A stretch of DNA of 20,671 nt from Methanomicrobia archaeon (GCA_016928455.1 JAFGKP010000058.1:1-20671), one strand, 5' to 3'; positions 7,106 through 14,779 are shown, counted from the stretch's first letter. Notes: a model not told the origin generated them from the letters alone. A program made the numbers and translations.

Positions 7106-7816
7106 CTATTCCACCTGCAGGCCGAGCTCACGTGCGAGCTCTTTATAGCGTACTCGTAAGGTCACTTCAGTAACGCCGGTAGCCTCAGCAACGTCCTTTT
7201 GCGTCTTCCGATCGCCGCAGAGGATTGCTGCGATATAAATCGCTGATGCTGCGATGCCCGTCGGCCCTCTGCCACTGGTGATATGCTTCTCAACTGCTTC
7301 ATTTATGATCCTGAGCGCGCGTTGCTCAACCGACTGCGCCAAATTCAACTTCGCACAGAATCGCCTCACGTAATCGCGGGGATGTGCAGGGACAAGTCGC
7401 ATCTCGAGCCGGCTAGCCAGTAACTTGCTCGTCTTTATTATATCCTTCCGACCCACGTTCGTAGCGTTCTCGATCTCGTCGAGCGTTCTCGGCACGTTTT
7501 CCTTACGGCAGGCCATGTAAATGGACGCAGCGAGTATCTTCTCAATGGAACGGCCGTGGATCAAATCGTGCTCCCAGGCTTCCCGGTAGATCGCCAGACT
7601 CTCCTCTCTGGTCTGTTCGGGAATAACGAGTAGCGCAGAGAGCCGTTCGATCTCGTCCTGCGCACGTAGCCGCTGTTTACCAATCGTGCGACTCAATTTC
7701 TTGCGGCGCTGGCGTTCGCTGAGCCGCTGTAATCGTTCTCGATCGAGCTCCGATCGTTTACGTGCCTCACCTGCACGTTCCTCCTTTTCCTCCTCGAGCA
7801 TCACCTTTCCACGCAC
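7106..7816 (-). CDS. tfb: Transcription initiation factor B (TFB), core-only form without zinc ribbon
   Basis: TFB binds TBP-DNA and recruits RNA polymerase. This protein has both cyclin-like repeats: repeat 1 about residues 54-137 (HGRSIEKILAASIYMACRK) and repeat 2 about 150-232 (SGRGPTGIAASAIYIAA). The BRE-reading helix-turn-helix is in TQKDVAEATGVTEVTLRVRY. Instead of the zinc ribbon and B-reader, residues 1-45 are a charged, probably helical stretch (EEEKEERAGEARKRSELDRE). Total length is about 236 residues against about 300-340 normally. The longest start is GTG at 7816, directly after an in-frame TGA; GTG at 7804 and ATG at 7801 are alternatives. No zinc ribbon can be recovered upstream, as gar1 ends at 7845. 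It lies just after gar1, a neighbour pair known in euryarchaea. Confidence 0.9.
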   Translation of the reverse strand: MRGKVMLEEEKEERAGEARKRSELDRERLQRLSERQRRKKLSRTIGKQRLRAQDEIERLSALLVIPEQTREESLAIYREAWEHDLIHGRSIEKILAASIYMACRKENVPRTLDEIENATNVGRKDIIKTSKLLASRLEMRLVPAHPRDYVRRFCAKLNLAQSVEQRALRIINEAVEKHITSGRGPTGIAASAIYIAAILCGDRKTQKDVAEATGVTEVTLRVRYKELARELGLQVE

Positions 7817-7844
7817 TCACGCTCTTCGCTTCGCTGAACTCAGC

Positions 7845-8087
7845 TCAGAGAACGAATAGAGCCTTCTGCGGCAGCTCTTCGCGCTTCACAGAAGCAAAGA
7901 CCTTTATACTAACGTAGGGATGACCAACGGGCCCGAAGACATCGTACACCTTGCCAATCTGCCGCTTATCCGCGGTCACGACGTTCGCATTGAGCACGCG
8001 CTTGAGATTGAGCTTCCCGGTCCGCACAATCACCTGATCGTTCATCACGTGAAGTACGGTTCCCAGTCGCTTGGCCTTCGTGGTCAT
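7845..8087 (-). CDS. gar1: H/ACA RNP protein Gar1
   Basis: Gar1 is a component of H/ACA guide ribonucleoproteins that direct pseudouridylation of rRNA; it binds Cbf5. The small beta-barrel protein is about 80 residues. Family marks are LGTVLHVMNDQVIVRTG, followed by GKVYDVFGPVGHPYVSIKVF. The frame is also open from a GTG at 8093, but ATG at 8087 is the better start: the promoter TATA box is centred near 8116, placing transcription start at or next to these codons, so the message is probably leaderless or nearly so. The tfb gene follows after about 30 bases on the same strand. Confidence 0.92.
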   Translation of the reverse strand: MTTKAKRLGTVLHVMNDQVIVRTGKLNLKRVLNANVVTADKRQIGKVYDVFGPVGHPYVSIKVFASVKREELPQKALFVL

Positions 8088-8110
8088 ACCCACGTAAAGG
8101 TAATCTGAAC

Positions 8111-8123
8111 GATTATATAAAGT
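8111..8123 (-). promoter_or_regulatory. TATA box of gar1-tfb
   Basis: CTTTATATAATC on the minus strand is a very good archaeal TATA box, centred about 25-28 bases before the gar1 start codons. That spacing predicts a leaderless or almost leaderless transcript. The 8088-8144 stretch otherwise has no coding signal. Confidence 0.7.
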
Positions 8124-8144
8124 TTACGGAATGTTTTTCTAAAT

Positions 8145-8802
8145 CTAGCGTACGAAGACCGTAACCATGAGCGGGCACATTTTGTACAGGACCATGTATG
8201 AGACCGCATCTCTGATGCTCGCCACCTCCTGCACATCCATCGCGTCACCCATGGGTGTGTAGTAGACGCGTGAGCAGGAGAATCCGAAGATCTCCGGCTC
8301 TTCTATCGCTACCCGTACTATACGATCGCTTTCTGACCGCATAGAACGAGGAAGAGCGTGATAGTGTGCGTTTCTGCTGCGACTGCTTTATCGAACACCT
8401 GGCCGATGGAGCGTTCTTCTTCGATCGTTCCGGTAAGAAAACCGTCGAGCCACACCGGCGTCCCTTCGAGCGCGCTCCCGCTGACAGGCTGCCGATCACA
8501 CAGTGCTGTTGATCTCGAAAGAGATGAGAATGTCGTTATCCGTTATGTACGTTCGTGTTCACCAGTACGTTTCCCGTTCCTACTTTCACCTTGACGGTGA
8601 CCGTGCGCATCGCACCCTGACAGGTGTGCTACAAACGCGACGATGTTCCCGTTCGTGCAACTGCCCGACTTCGAGCAGGTGCTCAAAGAGCTCTCTGCGC
8701 CTTAAGCTGCAACTGCTGATGCTGATACATGAGGTACGAGGTAGAGCCCGAAACAAGCAGCAGCGGTGTAAGCACGACATTAACGGCGTTTTTGTTGACC
8801 AT
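8145..8802 (-). pseudogene. Decayed gene for a membrane-anchored surface-type protein
   Basis: Several short frames on the minus strand join into one protein-like series. It begins at ATG 8802 with a membrane anchor (NAVNVVLTPLLLVSGS, then SYLMYQHQQ) ending at TGA. It resumes in another frame as RELFEHLLEVGQLHERE. Next come beta-rich pieces: TVTVKVKVGTGNVLVNTNV, then NDILISFEINSTV, then a PEGA-like strand set (LEGTPVWLDGFLTGTIEEE, DKAVAAETHTITLFLVL). The last piece is EEPEIFGFSCSRVYYTPMGD to a stop at 8145. At least four frame changes are needed, so this is a pseudogene rather than one sequencing error. The original product was probably an exported, anchored beta-sandwich protein; its specific function is unknown. 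Confidence 0.55.
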
Positions 8803-9102
8803 GCTGAGTTCTCACCGTTCCTTATTCCGCTTATCAGCGTGGAAAACGTGTGTATACTGCTCTTGATCCGATCGCAAATACCTGAAAGCGCCTCTTCTGC
8901 GACTGCTCAACCGGAGCCTTGCTCATCCCCACGCAATACGGTAGACCTCGTGATTATCGATCTCTTCTCTGCGAGTCCGCAATCTACAGATCTGCTGCGT
9001 AGGGTAAAGAGCGTATTTTGGGGCATTGTCTCGCCAAATGGTGTATCTTCAGCAACGCATGCATCTATGCAATCCCAAGTTAAGAGCACCGGCTGAAGAT
9101 TT
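8803..9102. other. Non-coding stretch, no gene recognised
   Basis: About 300 bases between the decayed gene and DUF655. Open frames exist on both strands, but their products are Ser/Arg-rich, lack recognisable motifs and overlap better-supported genes. It may be further remnant of the neighbouring decayed gene or promoter sequence for it; no strong TATA box or RNA fold was noticed. Confidence 0.5.
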
Positions 9103-9714
9103 TCAGGGCGTGAAGAGCCGATACTTGATCTGCTCATCGATGATCTCATCCTCGATCCGTTTAGCGATGATCTTCTCGGGGTGGTGGAGCCCTTTCACGC
9201 GCTTGGTGAGGTCTTCGAAGCTGGCGAATTCGCCCTTCTTCCGCTCCTCCACGATCGCCCACATCAGTTTCTTCCCGATACCGGGGAAGAGATCGAGCGT
9301 ATGCAGTCGTGTCGTGATGGGCTTCGCATTGTTGAATGCCTTGATGAACCGCTCCTCGCTCTCCTTGACGATGATCGCCAGGACGTAGTGCAGCTCAACC
9401 CTTGCTGTCGGCGTTAGCTCCTCGTATCGCAAGCGTTTGATGACGTGATCGATCTTCTCACGTTCGCCCTCGCCGATATATATTCGCTCGTAGAGCTCAA
9501 AGGTCTTATCCTTCTTCGGAGAGAGTTCAACCAAGACGAACTGATCTTCACCCACCGCCTGTGCCAGCGGCTTTTTCTGATAGACTGGCCGGGCATCTTC
9601 GAGATGGCCGTAGGAGAGGAAATCGAGGATGCGTGCGTATATCTCTTTCCGCTTCTGCCGTCCCGCGGTACTCTTGTCCATCTTCCCCCGCTTCTCATGT
9701 TGATAGCCTCTCAT
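9103..9714 (-). CDS. DUF655 helix-hairpin-helix nucleic-acid-binding protein
   Basis: Archaeal DUF655 protein of 203 residues, a predicted RNA/DNA-binding protein of unknown precise role. The N-terminal part (about 25-120) is an OB-like domain with VGEDQFVLVELSP and KTFELYERIYIGEGERE. The C-terminal part has a helix-hairpin-helix: TTRLHTLDLFPGIGKKLMWA (135-154), then FASFEDLTKRVKGLHHPEKI and KYRLF. The start ATG at 9714 follows GGAGGACTAAAGG, a good ribosome site, and is preferred over the ATG 11 codons later. It lies about 60 bases after rpo4, a common archaeal pairing, often in one cluster with L21e and KsgA genes. Those two are not present here. Confidence 0.88.
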   Translation of the reverse strand: MRGYQHEKRGKMDKSTAGRQKRKEIYARILDFLSYGHLEDARPVYQKKPLAQAVGEDQFVLVELSPKKDKTFELYERIYIGEGEREKIDHVIKRLRYEELTPTARVELHYVLAIIVKESEERFIKAFNNAKPITTRLHTLDLFPGIGKKLMWAIVEERKKGEFASFEDLTKRVKGLHHPEKIIAKRIEDEIIDEQIKYRLFTP

Positions 9715-9775
9715 CCTTTAGTCCTCCTCTCAAAAGGCGCTCCTCGATTACTGAGAATCTCAATTACTTACTCAT

Positions 9776-10147
9776 TCAGTCGTGCTTCGCGATGGCGTCC
9801 AGGATACTCTCGATGTCCGCCTCGGTGAGCGTGAAGCGCTCCTTCGCGTAGATCGCCCGCACCTCGTTCGGGCTCTTGGGCACCAAATCAGCAATTCGTA
9901 CCGCAATGCTCTCCTTCATCTTGGGTAATTCGTTCAGCTCATCAACCAGTGCTCGGGAGCTTTCTGCACCCTGTTTCGCGAACTTCGAAGTGTGCTCAGA
10001 GGCTTTCCTCCGCTCGTACCGGATCTCCTCCTCCGCGCCCTCTTCTTCTTTCTCCGCGCCCCTGCCACGACCCCGCAGAGTCTGTAGGGTTTCCTTAGCT
10101 TCCGCCAGTGTCAGGACGCTTTCGTCAAGTATCTCTTTTACGATCAT
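9776..10147 (-). CDS. rpoF: RNA polymerase subunit Rpo4 (RpoF/Rpb4)
   Basis: Rpo4 pairs with Rpo7 to form the stalk of archaeal RNA polymerase. The 123-residue protein shows the family pattern: an N-terminal EILDESVLTLAEAKETL, a helical middle (YERRKASEHTSKFAKQG), and the C-terminal HRDC-like core IADLVPKSPNEVRAIYAKER followed by DIESILDAIAKHD. Between residues about 25 and 42 lies a charged insertion (GRGRGAEKEEEGAEEE) that is longer than usual. The ATG start has GGAAAGGGG upstream. It is probably transcribed with DUF655 from the divergent promoter shared with ahcY. Confidence 0.92.
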   Translation of the reverse strand: MIVKEILDESVLTLAEAKETLQTLRGRGRGAEKEEEGAEEEIRYERRKASEHTSKFAKQGAESSRALVDELNELPKMKESIAVRIADLVPKSPNEVRAIYAKERFTLTEADIESILDAIAKHD

Positions 10148-10203
10148 GATCTGGTTCCCCTTTCCTACCCACGCAGCTACACTTCTTGGATAGCCATTAC
10201 GAA

Positions 10204-10225
10204 GATAAAAGGGTTTTTATTATAG
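10204..10225. promoter_or_regulatory. Divergent promoters for rpoF (minus) and ahcY (plus)
   Basis: Two overlapping TATA-like elements are visible. On the plus strand TTTTTATTATAG (10214-10225) lies about 50 bases before the ahcY ATG. On the minus strand CCCTTTTATC (10204-10213) lies about 60 bases before the rpoF ATG. Each predicts a leader of roughly 25-35 bases. Their overlap suggests the two promoters compete. Confidence 0.5.
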
Positions 10226-10271
10226 TATTAGAAATCCATGCTTCATCAGTTACCGGTGGCAAGAGCGTATA

Positions 10272-11519
10272 ATGCGCGATTTTGTGGTTAAGGACATAAC
10301 CCTTGCGAAAGAGGGTCGGAATCGGATCGAATGGGCACGACGGCAGATGCCGGTGCTGCAGCTTTTGCGAGCGCGTTATAAGGCGGAAGAGCCCCTTGCG
10401 GGTGTGAAGATCACCGCCTGCCTCCATGTCACAGTGGAGACGGCGAATCTGATATTGACGCTCCGCGACGGTGGTGCGCAGATCGCGTTAACGGGCTCGA
10501 ACCCGCTCAGCACGCAGGATGATGTCGCTGCCGCGCTCGCGGCTGATGGTGTCCACGTGTATGCCTTCCGGGGCGAGAATGAGCAGGAGTATTACGCGTG
10601 TCTGGATGATGCGCTGGCACACGGGCCCGAGATCATCCTTGATGATGGCGCGGATACGATCGCGCGGGTACACGAGCGGGCTATTACAGGCATTATAGGC
10701 GCGTGTGAAGAGACAACGACAGGGGTTATACGATTACGAGCACTCTCCGCGGCGGGCAAGCTCAAATTCCCGGTTATTGCGGTTAATGACGCGGAGACGA
10801 AGATGATGTTCGATAACCGGTATGGTACCGGGCAATCAACCCTGCACGGCATCATGAACGCAACGAACTTCCTGTTCGCCGGCAAGACGGTCGTCGTGGT
10901 AGGCTATGGGTGGTGCGGCCGCGGCGTCGCCATGCGAGCGCGTGGGCTGGGCTCGAAGGTTGTTGTGGTGGAGGCCAATCCGCGGAAGGCGCTTGAGGCG
11001 CATATGGATGGCTATTACGTGCTGCCGATGAAAGAAGCGGCGAAGGTCGGCGATCTCTTCATCACGGTGACCGGCGACATCTCAGCGATACGGCGTGAGC
11101 ATTTCGAGCTGATGAAAGACGGCGCACTCATTGCGAATGCCGGGCATTTCAATGTCGAGATAGATATACCTGACCTTGAAGCGCTTGCAGTAGCCCGGAA
11201 CGAGGCGAAGGCCGAGGTGATGGAGTATCTCATGGAGGACGGGAGACGGTTATATCTGCTCGCGGAGGGTCGGCTCGTAAATCTTGCCGCTGCGTTCGGA
11301 CATCCGCCTGAGGTCATGGATATGAGCTTCGCGAACCAGGCGTTATGCGTTCGGTACATCGTGGAGCAGCAGGGGCAACTACGTAACGAGGTTTATACCG
11401 TGCCGAAGGAGCTCGATGAGCAGGTAGCTCGATTGAAGTTAGATGCGCTGGGCATTGAGGTTGAAGAACTGACGGCCGAGCAGCGGAAGTATCTCAGCTC
11501 CTGGGATTTGGGGACGTAA
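10272..11519 (+). CDS. ahcY: Adenosylhomocysteinase (or S-inosylhomocysteine hydrolase)
   Basis: NAD-dependent enzyme that splits the S-adenosyl- (or, in methanogens, S-inosyl-) homocysteine by-product of SAM methylations. The 415 residues match the archaeal family. Substrate domain motifs: CLHVTVETANLILTLRDGG, LTGSNPLSTQDDVAAAL and CEETTTGVIRL. Then KFPVIAVNDAETK with the catalytic Lys and Asp region, and NRYGTGQSTLHGI. The NAD-binding fold is at GKTVVVVGYGWCGRGVAMRA. A later motif is NAGHFNVEIDI. The C-terminus ends SSWDLGT instead of the Lys/Tyr-containing tail of eukaryotic enzymes, as is usual in archaea. The adenosine/inosine preference cannot be decided from the sequence. It is single, transcribed from the divergent promoter shared with rpoF. 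Confidence 0.95.
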   Translation: MRDFVVKDITLAKEGRNRIEWARRQMPVLQLLRARYKAEEPLAGVKITACLHVTVETANLILTLRDGGAQIALTGSNPLSTQDDVAAALAADGVHVYAFRGENEQEYYACLDDALAHGPEIILDDGADTIARVHERAITGIIGACEETTTGVIRLRALSAAGKLKFPVIAVNDAETKMMFDNRYGTGQSTLHGIMNATNFLFAGKTVVVVGYGWCGRGVAMRARGLGSKVVVVEANPRKALEAHMDGYYVLPMKEAAKVGDLFITVTGDISAIRREHFELMKDGALIANAGHFNVEIDIPDLEALAVARNEAKAEVMEYLMEDGRRLYLLAEGRLVNLAAAFGHPPEVMDMSFANQALCVRYIVEQQGQLRNEVYTVPKELDEQVARLKLDALGIEVEELTAEQRKYLSSWDLGT

Positions 11520-11602
11520 GCAGCGTCCCGCGGGAAATTGAATGGGGATCGCCACGCGTGAAATAGCTGCGCGGGAATTGTTACTGGTCAGGGGTTACGG
11601 TC

Positions 11603-11821
11603 ATGGAAGAGTCGGAAAAGGAGATAGGTGTGCTTCGCTTACAGAAAAAGTTGAAGCATTGGGTTGTGCACAATAGTGAGCATGCAGCGAGTTTCAGGAA
11701 GGCTGCGCGGGAAGCGGATGCGCTTGGGCTCGCAGCGGTGAGCATTCGGCTGAATGAGGCTGCGAAGCGTATGGACGAGCTATCGGAGATTTTAGCGGCC
11801 GCTGAAGATGCACTCAGGTGA
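11603..11821 (+). CDS. Small all-helical protein of unknown function with an HWxxHNxEHA motif
   Basis: Seventy-two residues, predicted as two amphipathic helices, without membrane segments. The most striking part is LKHWVVHNSEHAASFRKAAR (residues 17-36): three His and a Glu placed so that they could hold a metal or form a conserved surface. The second helix is SIRLNEAAKRMDELSEILAA. I recall similar HW..HN.EHA segments in small archaeal and bacterial proteins, but give no function. A ribosome-site-like AGGGG lies 10 bases before the ATG. It follows ahcY after about 80 bases and is probably co-transcribed with it. Confidence 0.7.
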   Translation: MEESEKEIGVLRLQKKLKHWVVHNSEHAASFRKAAREADALGLAAVSIRLNEAAKRMDELSEILAAAEDALR

Positions 11822-11887
11822 AGCGCCCCTTCATTCGCCGCGCGTAGAAGAGTTGCAGCGCCCAGTTTTTCGCTTTAGGGAGACTGA

Positions 11888-13132
11888 TCAGGTGCCATAC
11901 ATCATGTAATAGCCCATAAAGTCGGCCAGTATGGGCATCACATCGAGACCCTTTAGCCGGTTCAAGCCGCCTGACGCAACTGAGAATTCATCGAACTTCG
12001 TGACGTTGTCCGTCCTCACGCCATTGCCATGTATGAGAAGGGGAACAGGATCACTGCAGTGCCGTTTAATGGTGACGGGCGTGCTGTGGTCGCCGGTAAC
12101 GGCAAGGTATGCATCGGCATCCTTGAGACGCGCCACAAGCTCTGCGTCCACTCGCTCTATGATTGCTTTCTTGCCCTCGAAATCACCGTCGTGGCCGTGA
12201 TTATCGGTATCCTTCACGTGCAGGAAGACGAAATCGTGCTCTTCCAGTGCCTGTAAGGCCGCCTCCGCCTTGTTCTTTAAGTTCGTATCCGCCTTACCGG
12301 TCGCACCCTCGACCTGTAAGACGTTCATACCGACGTACTGCGCGACACCCTTGTAGAGTGACGCGCCGGCGACGCAGGCGGCGCTGAATCCGAATCGTTC
12401 CTTTAAGGATGTAATCGGCTCGGGAGTGCCCGCACCGCGCATCAGTATGATATTTGCGGGCAGTTCGCCCTTCTGCCTTCTTTCAGCATTTATCTGATGC
12501 TCGTTAAGCAGTTCATAACTCAGTTTGATGAACGTGTTCACGATACGCGCGGTCTTCCGCTCGGCCGTTCCGTTCTTCAAGGGCTTACAGTCCTGTACGA
12601 GAGTCCCTGCCACGTGCGAATCCACATCGGAGACGTAGCGCGAGAGTCCCTCGCCCTTCATGACAACGGCGCAGCGATGCTGGGTGGTATTTTTCAGCGT
12701 GATTTTGACATCCTCGATTTCGAGTCCGTCGAGCAGTGCAGCCAGCTCCTTGCTCCCCTTTCTGCCCGCTCTTCTGTCAAGAACACGCAGGTGTTTGTCC
12801 ACGGTCGCGAAATTAGCGCGAAAGGCAACATCGCCCGCATGAAGCGGTATGTCAGCGCCGAGCGCTTCAAAGACACCCCGGCCGGGATAGTTTTTGTACG
12901 GATCGTAGCCAAAGAGTGCAAGATGCGCCGTGTCGCTACCGGGTACGATACCAGGTGAGATGATATCCAGCATGCCGGAGATGCCTGATGCGCAGAGTGC
13001 ATCCAAATGCGGTGTATTTGCCGCCTGGAGCGGTGTCATGCCATTTACAGAAGGACGATCGCCAAGACCATCGCAGACCATTAATATCGCCTTATTTGCA
13101 TCGGGATTGGATTTAGTGTTTGCGCTCGTCAT
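11888..13132 (-). CDS. apgM: 2,3-bisphosphoglycerate-independent phosphoglycerate mutase, archaeal type
   Basis: Interconverts 3- and 2-phosphoglycerate in glycolysis and gluconeogenesis using two metal ions and a phosphoserine intermediate. The 414 residues belong to the alkaline-phosphatase superfamily. Seen: metal-binding Asp21 in MVCDGLGDRP; the nucleophile Ser66 in VPGSDTAHLALFGYDP; RAGRKGSKELA; the metal ligands in HVKDTDNHGHDGDFEGK; and VTGDHSTP near the C-terminus. The ATG at 13132 has no ribosome site, but a TATA box centred about 30 bases upstream suggests a leaderless or near-leaderless message. It stands alone and converges with the small helical-protein gene. Confidence 0.95.
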   Translation of the reverse strand: MTSANTKSNPDANKAILMVCDGLGDRPSVNGMTPLQAANTPHLDALCASGISGMLDIISPGIVPGSDTAHLALFGYDPYKNYPGRGVFEALGADIPLHAGDVAFRANFATVDKHLRVLDRRAGRKGSKELAALLDGLEIEDVKITLKNTTQHRCAVVMKGEGLSRYVSDVDSHVAGTLVQDCKPLKNGTAERKTARIVNTFIKLSYELLNEHQINAERRQKGELPANIILMRGAGTPEPITSLKERFGFSAACVAGASLYKGVAQYVGMNVLQVEGATGKADTNLKNKAEAALQALEEHDFVFLHVKDTDNHGHDGDFEGKKAIIERVDAELVARLKDADAYLAVTGDHSTPVTIKRHCSDPVPLLIHGNGVRTDNVTKFDEFSVASGGLNRLKGLDVMPILADFMGYYMMYGT

Positions 13133-13155
13133 TTTATTTTTAGCTTAGCAGTAAG

Positions 13156-13183
13156 GGGTAATAAAACGTGCTATTTATTTATT
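13156..13183. promoter_or_regulatory. Divergent promoter region of apgM and the ADP-ribosylglycohydrolase gene
   Basis: Only 57 bases separate the two start codons. GTTTTATTACC (13157-13167 read on minus) serves apgM with almost no leader. The same element read on plus, GGTAATAAAAC, lies 25 bases before the ATG at 13190, which would make that message leaderless. A second AT-rich run, TATTTATTTATTG (13172-13184), lies too close to the plus start to act as its TATA box. Confidence 0.45.
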
Positions 13184-13189
13184 GATACG

Positions 13190-14131
13190 ATGACTGAGTC
13201 GAAACGGGACCTAAGATCGAAATTCATCGGTGCTCTGCTCGGCACGGCCGTTGGTGACGCGTTAGGCGCGCCGCTGGAAGGTTGGAGCAGTGAGCGCATA
13301 ACCAGGGTTTACGGCGATGCGGGACGGTTAGCGCTGGTAGAAGGTCGTTACAGTGATGATACCGAGCAGATGATCGGGGTCGCGGAGTCATTGCTCATAA
13401 TTAAGGGTTTTGATGGTGCGGATATGGCGCGAACGCTCGTTCAGAATATGAATCCGAAGCGTGGCTACGGCCCGGGCTCGCGAGCGGCCTTCGAACGACT
13501 GCGAGCGGGTGAACGATGGGATGAAGCGGCGCAGCACCTGTTCGGAGGGATGGGATCGTATGGCAACGGTGCCGCGATGCGCATCGCGCCCATAGGGCTC
13601 TTGTATCATGACAATCCGAAGAAGCTGCGAGAAGTTGCCTACCGGTCGAGCCAGATAACACATACGCACGAGCTGGGTAAAGAAGGCGCAGCGCTGCAGG
13701 CGTTCGCGATCGCGCTGGCGGTACGGAATGAGCGTGAGGAGATGCAGCCTCAGCTCGAAGCGTTTGTACAGCAGGATGTGTTTAAACAGAAGCTCAGGCG
13801 TATGGAGCGGCTTTTGCGAACCGAAGCGAGCAGCGGGGAGGTCATTGCCGAACTGGGCAATGGCATGGCCGCGTTCGACTCGGTGCCCACGGCTATTTAC
13901 TCTTTTTTACGATTTGAGGACTTCGAGCACAGTGTTGACTTTGCGATACGTTTGGGCGGCGATACGGATACAATCGGGGCCATGACGGGCGCGATCTGCG
14001 GCGCGTACTACGGTGCCCAGGCGATCCCGAGCGACTGGCTGGCGCAGCTTGAAGATGGTGAGAAGGGTAAGCGGTACATCCAGCGGCTAGCGGAAGAGCT
14101 GTTTGATATAACAGTAAAGAAAGAGTTATAA
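13190..14131 (+). CDS. ADP-ribosylglycohydrolase family protein (DraG/ARH-like)
   Basis: Hydrolases of this family remove ADP-ribose from modified proteins, nucleic acids or small molecules, using two Mg ions. The 313-residue all-helical protein has the start motif FIGALLGTAVGDALGAPLEG, the metal-binding SDDTEQM (residues 55-61), the core GMGSYGNGAAMRIAPIGLLY (120-139), and the second metal site IRLGGDTDTIGAMTGAICGA (253-272). All expected acidic residues for metal binding are present, so it should be active. The substrate cannot be inferred. No partner ADP-ribosyltransferase is seen nearby. An ArsR-type regulator gene follows after 24 bases and may be co-transcribed. Confidence 0.9.
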   Translation: MTESKRDLRSKFIGALLGTAVGDALGAPLEGWSSERITRVYGDAGRLALVEGRYSDDTEQMIGVAESLLIIKGFDGADMARTLVQNMNPKRGYGPGSRAAFERLRAGERWDEAAQHLFGGMGSYGNGAAMRIAPIGLLYHDNPKKLREVAYRSSQITHTHELGKEGAALQAFAIALAVRNEREEMQPQLEAFVQQDVFKQKLRRMERLLRTEASSGEVIAELGNGMAAFDSVPTAIYSFLRFEDFEHSVDFAIRLGGDTDTIGAMTGAICGAYYGAQAIPSDWLAQLEDGEKGKRYIQRLAEELFDITVKKEL

Positions 14132-14155
14132 CCTAGTTTGCTCATAGTTTGAAGC

Positions 14156-14707
14156 ATGAGCGGACGGGGTGGACCGATGATCTTCAAAGCGCTCAGTAGC
14201 ACGACGCGAATGGCGATGCTGCGGCTTTTGTTGCAGGACGAGTATCATGTCTCTGGCCTGGCGAATGAACTGGGCATCTCGGTACCCGTAGCGGCGAAGC
14301 ACGTCAAACTCTTAGAGGATGCTGATCTGGTGCATCGCAAGGCCTTTGGACGGACGCACGTGCTCTCCGCGAACAGGAAGCGGCTGTACGACGCGATGGA
14401 CACGTTCAGTGCGGATTACGAACTGCACACTCAGGGAGGAGGCATAAATATCCTTGATGCGCTCAAAGAGGTTGACGGAATCGGGATCAAGAAAGTAGGT
14501 GAAAAGGAATTTATTGCGTCAATCGACGGTGAGGAAGGCTTTTATATCTACGAAGTGAATGGCAAATCCCCCGCGGTGCCCATCAACGAGTACACGATGG
14601 AATCAGGGGGCGAAATACGGATAAAACGGCTGGTGCCGGTGCTCACGAAGCGCGTAACGGTGAGGATACCGTCGGCGACGGACGGTAAGAAAAGAGGTCG
14701 TGAGTGA
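14156..14707 (+). CDS. ArsR-type winged-helix regulator with C-terminal beta-grasp-like (DUF4430-like) domain
   Basis: The N-terminal 90 residues are a winged helix: IFKALSSTTRMAMLRLLLQD, then VSGLANELGISVPVAAKHVK (recognition helix) and LVHRKAFGRTHVLSAN (wing). The C-terminal part (about 95-175) is different: INILDALKEVDGIGIKKV, FIASIDGEEGFYIYEVNGKS, then EYTMESGGEIRIKRLVPVL. This resembles the DUF4430/transcobalamin-type beta-grasp domain with its YxVNG turn, normally found in exported proteins; that relation is by eye only. No Cys pair for metal sensing is seen. The first ATG has no ribosome site, while the ATG at 14177 follows GGGGTGG; the true start may be there. It probably controls its own operon or glmS downstream, which is inference. 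Confidence 0.75.
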   Translation: MSGRGGPMIFKALSSTTRMAMLRLLLQDEYHVSGLANELGISVPVAAKHVKLLEDADLVHRKAFGRTHVLSANRKRLYDAMDTFSADYELHTQGGGINILDALKEVDGIGIKKVGEKEFIASIDGEEGFYIYEVNGKSPAVPINEYTMESGGEIRIKRLVPVLTKRVTVRIPSATDGKKRGRE

Positions 14708-14738
14708 TGTCTCGTTTCGGGTCAGAACGGTTATTGCA

Positions 14739-14769
14739 CGTTTTTTAAAAATCGGTGTGATATTATAGA
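14739..14769 (+). promoter_or_regulatory. Promoter of glmS
   Basis: CGTTTTTTAAAA (14739-14750) is a TATA-like element about 35 bases before the glmS ATG, predicting a start near 14770. A second AT-rich stretch, GATATTATAGA, follows at 14759-14769. No ribosome site precedes the ATG, as expected for a short-leader message. Confidence 0.5.
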
Positions 14770-14779
14770 CAAAAGACTA

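Noticed and set aside
8503..9096. Open frame of 197 codons on the plus strand
   Set aside because: Ser/Arg/Cys-rich product without motifs, runs opposite to the decayed gene and into no ribosome site; most likely chance.
8907..9149. Open frame of 80 codons on the minus strand overlapping the end of DUF655
   Set aside because: No recognisable domain; its 5' half lies in the well-supported DUF655 gene in another frame.
11524..11533. CCCGCGGG palindrome after ahcY as a terminator or operator
   Set aside because: Short, without loop or T-run; such GC palindromes are expected by chance in this DNA.
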